Counted from the first letter of the stretch, positions 11,801 through 39,490 are shown. The stretch is DNA of 64,000 nucleotides from Myxocyprinus asiaticus (GCF_019703515.2 NC_059362.1:42957826-43021825); one strand, 5' to 3'. The notes: generated by a model not told the origin, from the sequence alone. Translations and numbers: made by a program.

Positions 11801-12250
11801 CCCTCCTTGCAGCAGCACGGGGAAGAGATATGCTGAGAATGACGTAAAGGCAGGTGACATTGGCTTATATCAGGACTTGTCTGTCATTGGACAGACGTGG
11901 TGCTATAAAATTGCTTCCATCGTTTGCACGTTTGCATCGTTTTCCTGTAGTGAGATACCTCACTCCTGTTATCAGAGAACCGGGGTTACAGATGTAACCT
12001 TAAGTCAAGACTCACAAACCATATTTCTGTACTGATTAATTTATCTTCCCCTAACCACTTTGGAATTTATTTAATGTTTAATGTTACCATGACCTTTTTT
12101 TGATACAGCGAAAAGCTCTACACCTCTCTATATAAACGTTTGAAGGCCAGAGAAAGTATGGATGTACTACACCTGTTTTTTTTTTTTGTTTTTTTCAAAC
12201 ATCTGAATTGCAGTGCTGAAGTGACATTTTTGTTTCTTTGTTTGACACAG

Positions 12251-26326
<14,076 letters not shown>

Positions 26327-26742
26327 TGGCAGCCCTGGAACAGGCGTCTTCATATGACAAGAAATATGCGATTATCCAACAGAGAAAAACACGATTACAG
26401 CATTGTCCTCCTCCACAACGACACATGAGTGCAAACATGAAAGAGATTCAGAGCTTCAGTTTCAGGAGTTTGGAGGCAGCAGAGGCTGACACTGATGTGT
26501 CTCCATATAGCGACCTGCTTCCATAACAACAGATCTGATCTTTATTCCATTGCGGGATTGTTCCCACATTACCTCCCCCATTAGGCCTGAAGACAAGACC
26601 CCACCCCCCTTTTATGCTGGGCAGCAGCCCATCGGCACTTGCAAGTTCAAAAACATGCAGGGGGTAACCAAGGGTACGGCCGGTGTATAACGTAATGTTT
26701 CTCTCTCTCTTTCTCTCAATCCTAAGAGACAGAGGACAAACG

Positions 26743-26777
<35 letters not shown>

Positions 26778-28945
26778 ATACTAGTCCTAGCAATTCTCTT
26801 TTGTTCATTTAGCATTTGATCAGATTGGGCTTTAGTGTTTAAGATGGAGTGCTGTAGTTTGTTTTTTATCTTTCAGAACACACAAGCATTTGTTTCAGCT
26901 TAGTCTCTTCAACCTGTGACCAGACTCCCTGCCCACATCACATCAGCTGGGGTCAAAGGTCACCTGTTTGTGTGTGTACGTGTTCTGATTTCTGAGTTTG
27001 TGTTCGACTGAATTCTGCTTTGCCCTCCCTTCTGTAGCACAGCCGTGTGTGTGTGTGAGAGAGAGCGAGAGAGAGTAAGTGTGTTCATTTGTGACTGAGT
27101 TTGTGTATGTTCGCATGTGGCACTCTTTAACACCAGCGTGAGTGTGTCCCTTGTTTAGCTGTATGAATAATTTTAACTGAATTGAAGCCCCAGAGACCTT
27201 CATCTGTGGAACAAAAACTTGAGAACCATTTTGTATATTATTTTTTATTTTTTAATGAAAATTCTTAGTGGAGTTCCTTATTTCACCACTAACCTTAGAG
27301 GTGGCATTTAGGAGATAAACTTTGTTATTAGTAAAAAAAAAAAAAAAAAAAAAAGGCACGTTCTGGTCATCAGTGTATCTGCAGATGCACAAATATTGCG
27401 ACAAATCTGCATTTTACACAGAATGTTTGTGAAAATGTGCCGAATGCAACCACAGACAACTTGAGAAAGAAAGATACTGTGACACTCAAGAAATTTGGCT
27501 CCTAATGAGAAGTTTGTGGTGTATAAATGACTTATGCAGCAACATTTGACCTGAGAGCCCCCATAAAATATTTCTCACGACAGCCATACCAGCATTAAAA
27601 CAAACCCCCCCCCCTTCTAGCCGCACTTCATATCCAAACAGATTTAATCTACATGAAAGCTCTGCCTGTATGCTTGTTCAGTTATATCATCTGGTAGATT
27701 CACATGCTCAAGTTCCCTGATCTGAGCTGTATACACCAAATATTGAGAATTATGATTCCCCCTTTTTGCTGAGAAATAAATATTTGCAATAGACTCATAT
27801 TAGATGTTTAAAAAGAATGCTTTTCTGCCTGTTTTTATGGAAGTTTTTGTTACTCTTGGTTTACAATATTTTTTTTTTTTTTTTCGATTTTGGTTGACAT
27901 TATCTCTGTATCGTTATATTAAACTATAACCAGACAAATTGTCTCCTCCTTTTTTAATCATTATCAACATTCTTTCCCTTTTAAAACTACATTGATTGAT
28001 TTTATTGACATCCATATGTGCTTTCCGTAGTCACAAGATGGTGCTAAAATAAAGAAAATCCTGTTTATTTCCCTTACAGTCCCTTCATATTTACAGGAGG
28101 GCAAGAATTCCACTTTAATCCAAATGCCTTTTGAAATGACATCAAAACTACACATTTACCACGAACAATCCTGAGTTAGTGGAGAAACATTTAAATATTA
28201 GGGTTCAACTTGGCCAACATTCTGAATTCAAAAAGAGCCATGTGTAATTCATTATGAAAGCAGCTATTTCAGAGCACTTATTTTGTTCCAATCGAATATC
28301 TCAGTTATTAAAGATATGTAAAATGGGTTTTGAGATTTTAATTTCTTCAGTGGATTCAAGATATATCTTTGAATTGGTCAGCTACACTTGTAAAGCCCTT
28401 TTCGAGCTTTGTATTTTGGTTTTGATTGAATTTTGCCTGAATACTTGAGGACCGTATTGTGCCATAAGCAAAAAACTAATAAAATCTCAACAATAATTGG
28501 TCACTGTTCAGACCAGGCTGATGCTTGTGCACACTGTAAAACATTTTTGTTGTTGATTTAATTGATCTGAGAGTAGTTGGTCACTTTCTTTGACCGTTCA
28601 TCATCACTCTTTGATATAAATATATAAGAACAAGCCTGCTCGATAAAGCAGTAAACATTATTTTGATGGATGTAGTATTGTTACTCTTACTGTAGGGTAT
28701 GTGAACCCTACTATTACTAACCATATGCAAGTTAAGGGTCTCTTTTCCAGCTCATGTTGCTCTTATGTTTGATTTGGTAATAGGAGTGACTGGTTATGAT
28801 TTAATCTAATTGATAAATTCTCCTGTAAGAAGGGGATCCATTTGCATTAAATGTGTTATTACAAAAGTGATTGTACTGTTTTGTATTGTTGTGAAGGAGA
28901 TGTGATATGTATGCATATTTTCAATAAAGCATTCAGGGTTTTGAA
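26327..28945 (+). other. wdr26: wdr26 3' untranslated region
   Basis: Sequence after the wdr26 stop with no further exon. It contains poly-T (about 26743-26772) and poly-A (about 27332-27353) tracts. AATAAA at 28923-28928 is the best polyadenylation signal, giving a UTR of about 2.6 kb. The end point is inferred; earlier AT-rich signals could also be used. A 73-codon reading frame (26305-26526) overlaps the stop in another frame and is treated under findings. Confidence 0.6.
28923..28928 (+). terminator. Likely polyadenylation signal of wdr26
   Basis: Canonical AATAAA about 2.6 kb after the stop codon and about 560 bp before the fez2 start codon, the last good signal before the next gene. 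Confidence 0.5.
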
Positions 28946-29400
28946 ACAGAATGAAGCACTTCACATGTCATGTAATTTGTTTTTTAAGAGGCTTTTAGTC
29001 ATTTTAGGCTGATTTAAGCAGTTTTTGGTTTCTAAGCAGGTCTGTTTTTGTATCCCAGCAACATTCTGGGAAGGTTGGTTTGTGGTTATAAAAATATGAC
29101 ATAAAAATAAGCGTTCTGTGTAAGTTCTTTTAAGGTTGTCACATAAAAAGGATAGTTTATGGTTAAAAAATATATATGTAACGTAAAGAGAATGTTCCCA
29201 GAACGTTAGGAATTGGATCAAAAAGAATAACCAAATGGAAATGGGAACTGTTTGGTGTGTGCCATCTACTTTTAATTTATTAAGTTTCTGAGTTCGTTTG
29301 AGTTCTTTTATCAGGCGTCAAATGAGAATCTATTTTTGTAAAAGTTTTATTCTGAGTATTCTAACATGTAAACAATGACGTGGAGGAGGAGAATTGACGA
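28946..29400. other. Intergenic spacer wdr26-fez2 with a small inverted-repeat element
   Basis: No exon. Around 29056-29212 is a short element whose ends read CAGCAACATTCTGGGAAGG and GAGAATGTTCCCAGAACGTT, a weak inverted repeat of MITE type. The rest is AT-rich DNA. Confidence 0.4.
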
Positions 29401-29487
29401 CGCATGTTTACGTGGCAAAAGCCCCGCCCCCTCCGTTCTCCATATCGGGAGCGCGCACGCGTTTTTGCCCCGTCCTCGGCCGCAGTC
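29400..29487 (+). promoter_or_regulatory. CpG-rich fez2 core promoter / 5' UTR
   Basis: Sharp change from AT-rich spacer to CpG-rich DNA just upstream of the fez2 ATG. A GC box (GCCCCGCCCC, 29421-29430) and many CpGs (GAGCGCGCACGCG) are visible, with no clear TATA box. The high CpG density continues through the first coding exon to 29717, as in a vertebrate CpG-island promoter. The transcription start is not determined. Confidence 0.6.
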
Positions 29488-32400
29488 ATGGCTGCCCCGG
29501 TCGCTCCGTTTGATGAAGACTGGCAGGATTTTAACGAGTTCAAATCGGCCGAAAAGCCGCACAGCTGGACCGCGGAACCGGAGGATTCACCGGAGATCCC
29601 CAGCTTCACCTCCTTTGAGGAGATGCTGAGCGCGAGCTTCCCGCTCTCCAACAACAACGAGTGCACGAGCGTCTGTGTGCGCGCCGTGAGCGAGCGCGAG
29701 CTGCTGCGTGACGACGAGTGAGTGACAAAATATGCAAAATATAACGTAAAACAGAAAATATATCAAGTTTCCCAACAGTGTTGGGAAAGTTACTCTAAAA
29801 AAAAGTAATTCATTAGTAACTACTAATTACATCTTATACTATGTAATTAGATTACTGTACTAAATACTCTGTCTGAAAAGTAATTGCATTACTTATTACT
29901 AATTACTTCCTAAAACTCAATCTCGACCAGATAAACAACACAAGGATATACATGAAACTGTTCTTTTAATTCTTTCAACTAAATCATATAAAATCAAATA
30001 AATTATTCATGAATTGGCCAAAGAATTTAAGGGGGCAGCGTTAAACTAGAAAACATATATTTTAACATTAGATGTTAAATTTCAATTTTAAATTCACTAT
30101 TGTTTTATATAGAATTGTTCTACAGTCTATACAATATTTAACACAATTACATAAGAAGTAACTGTAATTAATCTACTGAAAAATTACTTTTTTCAATTAA
30201 AAAGTAATTTAATTACAGTAATTAACTACTTCGTAATGCAGTACATCCAACACTGATATTAAATCTAGCCACTTTATATTGACTAGTTTAGTTTTGCTTA
30301 AATATACACAGTTTAGACTGTGAGGGAAGAGGATGTGTAGAAATGTGACTGTCAGTTTTTACAGAAGCAATAACTTGCTCTTTGTCTCTTTTTTTCTTCT
30401 CTTCCTTTTTGCTCTGTGAGGATTTGGAATGCTCTGACAGAGAATTATGGCAATGTCATGCCAGTGGATTGGAAAACCTCTCACACTCGTTCACTGCACC
30501 TCCACACACTGAACCTCCGACCTCAAGAGGTGAGACCCATCCATCCATTCCTCATTCTGTCCATCCAGTAAGTGCGAACAGTTCTCGATCACACTGATTT
30601 GTTTGTTTTTCAGCCGGTGGAGGTCAGTAATCTTGACGTTTCTGATGATGAAGAGCTCAGAGATCAGATGGACATGCACACCATCATCATCTCCTGTGTG
30701 AACGAGGAGCCGCTGTTTACTGCAGAACAGGTATAAACACTTTCTCTCTGACATGTAATTCTGCACTTAACCTGGCTAAGAATATGTTCCTTCTCTAAAC
30801 TTTTGATTAGTGTTGATCATAACGTATGTGTGTGTGTTTATCAGGTTATAGAGGAGATTGAAGAGATCATGCAGCAGTCTCCAGACGGCGAGGAACATGA
30901 GAGTCCATCCCAGTTTGACCTCTCCATGATGTCCCATGACTTGAACACACTCACACATTCGACATCCAGCAGCAGTTATGAGGAACGTAAGTACTTTGTG
31001 TGTGTATTTAGCACCTTTCAGAGGTAGTTTGGTGCTAAAGGCCGATTTATACTACTGCGTCGAACCTACGCCGAAGGCTCCGCATAGTAGCCAACGCAGT
31101 TGTTTGCATTTATAGCTCTGAGTTGGAGTACACAGCCGAATTCTAGTATTAGTATATTGACAGAAAATGACTTCATTTCTAAAATAACTATACATTTAAA
31201 AACAAAGGCAAATGCAATTAGTGGATTCAAAAGTATTTATTAAATTATTGTAGCAATAAAAACATGTATATCAAATTATGTATGTATGGTGAGATTTAGG
31301 TGCATATTATTTATTTCACAGTACATGTTGCTTGCCATGCAGAGAAAATAAATCAGACATATACTATAAACTTGCTTTTGAGTCGCTTATTAATAAATAT
31401 ATATATTCTGGCATACTTTGAAGCTCCATGCTGAAAAGTTAATACTTGCAGTCATGCAAATTAAACCATTCTCCACATTATTTGTGGTAGCTTGCAATTT
31501 TGTATAATTTGTCCACATAAACCATGAATTTGAGGGAATTCGATTGCTTTTTTTCATGTTTGACAGTGGTGAATAAATGTGCGAAAAACGTTGCGTTCAT
31601 GGCATTTCTTTATTCGATTCAAATTCCCTTATTTGCATAGTAAAATGTGATTTGAATTTAAAGTGCTCAGTAATCACAGTTATCTCAAATAATCACAGTT
31701 AAGTCAGTTGATCGCGATCAGGCGATGTTATCATGGCCTAATTATTGAATCCTTATTTGTGCTTAGTTTACAGTTTATTTATTTTAGTTCTACTATTTTC
31801 ACCTTACCAAAGTTTACTTGCATTGTCTGAGGCAGAAAAAAGTCGTATTAGCCATACATTGATCAGCCACAACATTAAAACCACTGACAGGTGAAGTGAA
31901 TAACATTGATTTTATCGTTACAGTGGCATCTGTCAAGGGGTGGGATATATTAGGCAGCAAGTGAAAAGTCAGTTCTTGAATTTCATGTGTTGGAAGCAGG
32001 AAAAATGGGCAAGCATAAGGATGTCAGCGACTTTGACAAGGACCAAATTGTGATGGATAGAAGACTGGGTCAGGGCATCTCCAAAACGGCAGGTCTTGTG
32101 GAGTGTTCCCAGTATGCAGTGGTTAGGACCTACCAAAAGTGGTCCAAGGAAGGACAACTGGTGAACCGGCGACAGGGTCATGGGCGCCCAAGGCTCATTT
32201 ATGAGCGTGGGGAGTGAAGGCTAGCCCGTCTGGTCCGATCCCACAGAAGAGCTACTGTAGCACAAATTGCTGAAAAACATAATGCTGGCCATGATAGAAA
32301 GGTGTCAGAACACACAGTGCATTGCAGCTTGCTGCATATGGGGCTGCGTAGCCGCAGACCGGTCAGAGTGCCCATGTTGACCCCTGTCCACCGCTGAAAG

Positions 32401-34737
32401 CGCCAACAATGGGCACGTGAGCGTCAGAACTGGACCATGGAGCACTGAAAGAAGATGGCCTGGTCTGATGAATCACGTTTTCTTTTAGATCATGTGGACG
32501 GCCGGGTGCATGTGCATGTGTGTCGTTTACCTGGGGAAGAGATGGCAGCAGGATGCACTATGGGAAGAAGGCAGGCCAGTGGAGGCAGTGTGATGCTCTG
32601 GGCAATGTTCTGCTGGAAAACCTTGGGTCCTGGCATTCATGTGGATGTTACTTTTACACATACCACCTACCTAAAGATTGTTGCAGACCACATACACCCC
32701 TTCATGGCAGTGGTATTCCCTGATGTCAGTGGCCTCTTTCAGCAGGATAATGCTCCCTACAACACTGCAAATAGTGTTCAGGAATGGTTTGAGGAACATG
32801 ACAAAGAGTTCAAGGTGTTGACTTGGCCTCCAAATTCCCCAGATCTCAATCTGATTGAGCATCTATGGGATGTGCTGGACCAACAAGTCTGATCCACAGC
32901 GGTTCCACCTCGCAACTTACAGGACTTAAAGGACCTGCTGCTAACATCTTGGTGCCAGATACCACAGCACACCTTCAGAGGTCTTGTGGAGTCCATGCCT
33001 TGACGGGTCAGAGCTGTTTTGGTGGCACGAGGGGGACCTACACGATATTAGGCATTGTTTTAATGTTGGTATTTCTGTGTGTGTGTTTATTTTTTTCCTC
33101 TCTATTACTGCATATTCAGCTGTTATGCACTAAAATATTTAAATATAATTGCATTTATACACTGACAAAAATTACACCAGTATTATGTGATTATTTGTGA
33201 GTTTTCACTACAAATGACACACAAAAACAGTCTTTGTAGCAAAGTGTATTATGTACAAATGGTAATGTGTTTGTGTTTGAATGACTGTACATCTTCAGAC
33301 CATTGATGTTTCATCTTCTCATGGGTCCCATACTCCGCCATTGTCTCTCTGTCTCAGGGTTACGTGGTCTGTGTGTGTCTGAGCTTCTGGAGCATCTGGA
33401 GGAGGTGGAGAGGCAGATCCGTGGTTTCTCAGAGGAGTTGATTGATCATCTAGCTGTGAGGGAGGAGCTGGACTTCGAGAAGGAGGTGAAGAACACATTC
33501 ATCTCGGCTCTCATCGATGTGCAGAACCGACAGAAAGAACATCGAGACTTGCTGAAGAAGAAGAGGAAGATGAAGACCACAGCGGGTGTCCAGAGATCTG
33601 ACCGCTCACACGTGCCGGGAACCGTAAGAATGCAAATTACTCATTCGTCAAAACGCTTCACAATGCTTTGACAAGTTAAAGCTGAAGTGTGTTATTTCTT
33701 CGCCACTGGCGTCACCAAACAGAGCTGCAATAATAATCACCCGTTATGTTTGGAATTGCACTGTGCCATGTAGTCTTGCTATTTTAGAAATGTAAGAATA
33801 GTATTGTAGTATACTATTTCAAAAATAGCAACTGTTTTTAAACACATTCCAGAAAACACCCCCCGTCCTTCATTGGTTCTCCAAGCAGATAGTCCCACTC
33901 TGCACTTACAATATTGGTCAAGTCAGTGTTTCTGTGAGGGGCTGGACAGGCTGCTGAAACAAAGAAATATTTTAATAGCACCACAGTGTTGCACCTTTAA
34001 AAATGGCTTAATAACAACTGACACAATAGATGCAAGGAATAATTTTAACATTGAAAAATTACTACAACATATTGCAATGTGTTGTCCAATTAATGAACAT
34101 ATCACTCTGTAGATACGCTTCTTTTTAATGAATCGATCAAAATGATTGCCGAATCTGATAGAATGAGTCATATTTTTTTCTCTTTCTCTCTCTTTCAGTA
34201 TTTGACGACAGTGATCCCGTATGATAGGAGTAATGGAGCCCCATCTGTAGAAGATCTGCAGATTCTGACCAAGAGTAAGTCAAGCTGTGTGTGTTAACAA
34301 CATTTGGATAAAATTATCTGCTAAATGATTAAATGTAAATGTAAAAAGTCTGATGTTACCAGGTATATTTGAATTTTAATCACAACATTTTAATTTTAGT
34401 GGAGTTATAAGATCACAAAACGTTTTCAACTCCGTTTACACCTGTATTTAATGCTGATATGCTCACTTGAGTTGGATACTACTTGGGTCTATGTGTGTGT
34501 GTGTACATTTATTAACGTATGTATCTTTCTTTGTAGTTCTTCATGCCATGCGAGAGGACAGTGAGACAGTTCCTCCTCTTCTTACCGACTACATTCTCAA
34601 AGGTATCAGATATCACAAACACTCATGAATATCCATCATTGTGATTGTCTGATCGTGTATTTGTGTGTTGATGATGTTTGACTGTCGTTTGGTTTTATTT
34701 TTACTGTCGCTGCATTTGACCTTTAGCACTGGTGTGA
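29488..34737 (+). CDS. fez2: Fasciculation and elongation protein zeta-2, complete 8-exon gene
   Basis: Exons: 29488-29717, 30421-30529, 30614-30730, 30845-30986, 33358-33623, 34199-34274, 34537-34602, 34727-34737. They total 1017 nt, 338 aa plus stop, with every splice phase consistent. Seen: N-terminus [15 protein letters not shown]; acidic segment with [54 protein letters not shown]; a coiled-coil-prone stretch [20 protein letters not shown]; basic KKKRKMK; and the C-terminal block TYLTTVIPY...[12 protein letters not shown]. The last block matches FEZ2 better than FEZ1. Family knowledge: FEZ proteins are kinesin-1 cargo adaptors in axon growth and vesicle transport. The final exon is only 11 nt and gives a C-terminus KALV where the mammalian protein ends in CPT. 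Intron 4 (30987-33357) contains a dead Tc1-like element. The start is the first ATG in the CpG-rich exon and matches the family N-terminus. Confidence 0.95.
29774..30256. mobile_element. MITE in fez2 intron 1
   Basis: Ends CAGTGTTGGGAAAGTTACTC and GTAATGCAGTACATCCAACACTG (inverted). The interior is rich in AGTAATTA/TTAATTACT runs, a type common in fish. Non-coding. Confidence 0.65.
31857..33080 (+). mobile_element. Tc1-like transposon, decayed, in fez2 intron 4
   Basis: Left end CATTGATCAGCCACAACATT after a TA. The transposase starts ATGGGCAAGCATAAGG (32005): [20 protein letters not shown] and [10 protein letters not shown] are the HTH region. The catalytic region follows: [10 protein letters not shown] (32455) with the first [12 protein letters not shown] with the second, and [17 protein letters not shown] with the E. 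Several TGA stops (32215, 32395 region, 32446 region) look like CGA/TGG transitions. The right terminal repeat is degraded. Confidence 0.85.
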
Positions 34738-35422
34738 GAAATGGAGACAGAGGTTTGTTGACCTGTGGAGCACACACGTGCATCTAAATAAGGATATATC
34801 ATAGACTTCTATTGCTTTTATAGAAAGGCAAAAATAAATATCACTGATTTACTGAAACCCTAAATTTATTTAAAAAATGTTTTACTGAAAAATATATATA
34901 TATTTATAGAAAAGACACATTTTTATTTAAAGGTCAAATTTCGTTCACTTTTGTGTAGTCATTTTTTATTTGTATAGCGATTTTCACAACAAGCATAGTT
35001 TCAAAGCAGCTTTACAGCAAAATATACTGTAATGTCTGTTGTGTCAAAGAGATGTTAAAGCTGAAATATACAACTTTTTCTATGTTAAAATACTTTCTCC
35101 TATCCCAGCTTAATATGCAGAGACAGCCATAAGTAAGAATAATTTTCTTGAAAACTGTAAACATTGTAAAAATTCCTTTTGGTTTAATCAATCTGTCTCA
35201 AGAGAGACAATATCATTGACTTGACCAATGCCGTGAGTTGGGGGCGGGATTATCTGTTTGTTCCGTTTGGTGGTGCAGGAATAACATTCTTCACCTTTAA
35301 ATGTTTTGTCCCTAAACAAAAGATAAGTTAACCCAAACACACAGATCTGTAGAGGGCTGGAGGGCTCTTGCTGTTGCCAAGTTTGTCGTGATTTTGTTGA
35401 TTTTCCGAATTAAAATATCAAT
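34738..35422 (+). other. fez2 proximal 3' UTR with early polyadenylation signal
   Basis: No further coding sequence. The first AATAAA after the stop is at 34833-34838. From about 34960 a fish dispersed repeat begins (CAAAGCAGCTTTACAG at about 35005), followed by another repeat whose CTTTCTCCTATCC segment recurs near 51870. A short UTR ending near 34860 is plausible; a long one ending at AATAAA 39025-39030 is possible. Confidence 0.4.
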
Positions 35423-36712
35423 TAGGGATGCACCGATATGAAAAGTTTTGGCCGATACTGATTTTAACCAAAAACTATAGGCCGATACTGATATTTAGCA
35501 ACTTGCCTTATTTTGTCATCAGATCACTGCTTAGGAATTCTGCTTTAAAAATCTACAAAGAGGTATAAAGGATTTTTTACTGTTCTAAAAATAAATAATT
35601 TACATTGAACTTGGATTGGATCTGTTGAACACATGACAGGCCAAAATTTTAAAGAGAGCTACAATTAAAGATAAATAGAAGATAAAAAGATACAAAAAGG
35701 TAACTAAATATAAGATGATGATTGATATGAAAAAAGGTTATTTTGTACTTTTTTGCACTTCTGTTTGTGCAGTTTAAAATAACAGAACTCTGTATATGAT
35801 ACATGGAAGATACATGTACTGTATATGATAGAACATTACAAATTCATACTATTCATATGTTGGGCAATTCCACAGAAATGTCAACCACATCAGGGAAAAG
35901 TACAAAGTCTTAGCCAAAGGGATAAACCCCCCTTAAAAATTCTATAGTATAGTGGTATACTGGATAATGCCGTCCAGACCGCTAGAGGACGCCGCTTGCT
36001 CTCACAGTGCTGATTAAAGCAGTGAATACGGACTATATTTTAAAACGCAGCCTTTTGAGGTTTAGTAATCACGCAAGGCAATATTGGGATTGTAATATTA
36101 TTTAAATCAGTCATGCAGCATTAGTGGATATCATACCGATGTCTCAGAAGTCAAAGTCTGCTGGTTTCAAAGCGTTTTGGATGGTTTCCCTCATGTAGCC
36201 TATAGGTAAGTGCCACTTTCACAACTGTCATGTGAAAGCATTTATGGCTTTTTTTTTTTTTTTTTTTTTTTTTTTCATATTAATGTGAAATGACATCTAC
36301 GGATGACATCTTTTTACAAGAGAGTAAAAATTATATATTACATGTTTGTGAGCTTTCTTGGCCCTGCTCTACATAATTTATTCCCTATTTGACTGCACCA
36401 CAACATGTCACTGTGGCCTCTAAGCATCACTCTGGAGCTCTCTGAGTTTGATTGCTTTGCCTGAAGTAGAAAACACGCCCCCTCATTACCATTGGACAAA
36501 GAAATGTAGAAATGCATAAATGTGGAAATAAAAACATAAATAAATGTGGAAATAAATTAATGCATAAATGAGGACATAAATGTATAAATACTCTTATGTC
36601 CAATTTAAATTATTATAATTTTTATTTTATTTTATTTTATTTATTTTTTTTGCAAATATTTTTCTTTATTTTTAATATTGTCATATTCGGTCCTCCATAC
36701 GGTGCATCCCTA
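35423..36712. mobile_element. hAT non-autonomous element with 8-bp target duplication
   Basis: Ends TAGGGATGCACCGATATG and CGGTGCATCCCTA with perfect ATATCAAT duplications (35415-35422, 36713-36720). Contains a poly-T tract (about 36248-36275). No transposase recognised. It lies downstream of the fez2 stop, possibly within a long 3' UTR. Confidence 0.9.
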
Positions 36713-39490
36713 ATATCAATGCTTGGAAAGCAGCAGGTGTTTTAAATGTTTTAGGCTTCAATTAGAGTTACATTTGAGCTGAATTAATTGCAGGAAGTTG
36801 TGGAGAACAACAATTAAATGAAGAAATGAATATGTTATATGCAGTACTCAATGTTATGGAGTTATTCCCAGCTGATTCCTGCTTCACCTGATTGCCTGAG
36901 GTCTGATGGCTGACAGCTCATTTATCCAATAATTTCTGTTCTTTCAGTGCTGTGTCCCACTTAAAGTTGTGGAGCTGAATACTGGCTCATTTCATCGGTA
37001 CAGATGACATCTATTCGTCTGCACCTGCAGATGATATTCCTTTATAATAATGCACAGAATTTACCCCAAGTGGCATTTATTTGTTTATCTGAATGTGTTT
37101 TTTGTTTTATGTCGATTTCATCAAGTGTGCAAGCTAGATTGCAGGATTTTAGTTAGTTAGTTTTTGTTTTTTTGCAGAATGACTCTTTATTTCCTAATGC
37201 AGTTCATGTATCAGTATCAGTGTTGTACCATTTCCTCTATTTTAGTTTATCTTTTAGCACAGTGGAGCTATTGTGTAACATGTAGTAGTAACACATTTAC
37301 ATTGACATCATATTCAGATGAGTTGGTTTTCAGCTGCAGGTCTTTGCTGTTTTCTTGTCTGGATGTAGAAATTCTCTCTTTGTCATTCTTTCCATCATAC
37401 GAGTGGAACAGTTTTTAGGAAGTCTTTAGCAGCTGATGGGCTTTCTAATAATCTGAAAGCAATGTTTCCAGCCAAGATTGAAAAAATGGTAGGGAAGTCA
37501 TGTAGTGTGTATAGCTGTTAATTCATTTTAAAGGTTATTATAATATCAGCACAAAAGCCTCATGTCTTTCGTCCAGAGTTGAACAGATTAATCTACAGCA
37601 GCACTTAATGAACAACACATTTTTGCTAGGAATATTTTTGACTTGTACTGTACTGTCAAACTCTTTGAACAGCTCTGGGGTTTGCGCTTCTAAATTCTCA
37701 ATAACAGTATTAATATTATTTTAATGAGTGAAAAGCAGTTGCTCAGTTAAAGATTGAAGGGTCGGATCTTTGACCTCATGAAGTGAGTGTATTGACTGAG
37801 ATATCGGCAGAGAAACATGGTTTGATATAAGAAGAGCATAGTATTTTACAGGTCATTTAAGATCTTTGCAGTTGATTTCTCTTGTTAGGTGCAAAGAAAT
37901 AACTAGCATTACAAAAAAAACTCCTAAAGAGAGAAACACATCTGTCTGGCCTCACTGAGGTCCTGTACTGAGATTGAATGATTGTCACTGACTTAGTCTT
38001 CTTTGATTGATTTTCTTGACTGGTGAAACACAGATCAGAGATGATATTTTTGTATGTGTAGTTGTAAATGCTGAATTTTGTTTTTTGAGGTTGAGATCTT
38101 GTGTCGAGTCCTGCAGATGCACAACCTTAAACTCAGGAAGAAATCATGTGTCTGTATGAAATAAATGTCACCATGGTCATATAGTATGTGCAGCCCTGGA
38201 ATGCTCATGTTAAAGGGATAGTACAGCCAAAAAAATCAGCTTCACTGCTGCTGGGATGCATACAGGATGGATTAGCATTTACACCTCAAATGTGATGTGG
38301 ACACATACATTTTTGACCACATTCATATGTGCTTTTTGTGATTCTATCACATAACATTTTAGACCTCTATTTAGGGCTGACCACATGTGATCGGATCACC
38401 CGAAATGCATCTTAATACCAGGTGGAAATAGTCACCACTTACTTTTATTATATGGAAAAAGATGCAATGAAAGTGAATGAGTTTGGAACAACATTAGAGC
38501 AAGTAAATGATACAATTCTAATGTTTTGGACTAACTATTTCATTAATGCAAGTAAAGTGTTTTTTTGTTTTTGTTTTATTGTCCATGTCAGAGATTAACC
38601 AGAGATTTCAAGGTCAGATTTTTTTCATGTTTGTAACGCATTCAGAGTAAAAAAGTTGCTGCATGCACTTTGAATTTGTCTCTAAAAGGGAATAGAGCAG
38701 ATTTTGTAAAACACAACATTCACCTAAAACATTAGTGAACTACAACTCTTATATGTAGCTCTTTGAGTTGTTGTCATGAATATGTTTGTCAGGTTGAAGT
38801 GGCCTGACACAGAGAAACGTATTAGTCAAATTCATCAGGGTACACATTCTATAATAACTAGAGATTATATATTTATACAAGCTATAATCTAACGCTGCCT
38901 TTGTAAGTGCATGAAGTTTTGTACATTGAAACTGACCTTATTTTTAATGCAAAATCTTTTGTGCTAATGGTCCTTTTAAATTCATATTTTATAAGCAAAC
39001 ATGTATGTAGCCGAACAGTTTTCAAATAAAGTTTTCTGTTCTGTTCATCAGATCGACTGTGGTTTTGTGTTCATGAGCTATAAGTAACAGGGTCCCTACG
39101 GTCATGGAAAACCTACCTATGAGGTAATTTTACAATTGTTTTCCAGACATGAAGTCATGGAAATTTCTGTACTGAATGTAAATATTTCTAGTTTTCTCTT
39201 TTCTAAAGCACCTAATTGGCTAAATATTGCTCTTTTGTAGAGATTGTGTACAGTAAAATTTGCACAAAACCCATAGTGATGTCTGGTTTGTCAGTAAATC
39301 ATTCTTTTGAGTCGGTTCTTAATGTATTAGTTGAAACGGTTCACAAGTCGGTCTAAATGAATCATTAGCAAATCATTCTGAATCAAAATACTTAAAATTC
39401 TGTATCCAGTAATCACAAATGCCTGGAAATATCATGAAAATGCATTAGTCAAAAAGGGTGGGAACCCTAAAGTGGTAGGTAGGTTTTTTT
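36713..39490. other. Gene-free stretch, possible distal fez2 3' UTR
   Basis: No exon and no strong repeat recognised over most of this stretch. Around 38215-38600 is a degenerate fish MITE (starts TTAAAGGGATAGTACAGCC). AATAAA at 39025-39030 could be a distal polyadenylation signal for fez2 if the transcript reads through the hAT insertion at 35423. Confidence 0.3.

Larger units (their letters stand above)
6670..11999 (+). mobile_element. DIRS1-like tyrosine-recombinase retrotransposon, inactivated
   Basis: Inverted terminal repeats: left 6670-6756 (GGTATCTCACTATGGGAAAA ... CAATGACAGACAAGTC), right 11874-11959, its reverse complement. Between them, in order, are a gag-like remnant, reverse transcriptase with YLDD, an RNase H-side segment and a tyrosine recombinase, the layout of DIRS elements. 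An internal complementary region at 11698-11800 matches both outer ends in reverse. Many stops and frameshifts and a LINE insertion make it non-functional. Same strand as wdr26. Confidence 0.9.

Noticed and set aside
11357..11860. 167-aa minus-strand frame at the DIRS end
   Set aside because: Antisense to the recombinase and internal complementary region.
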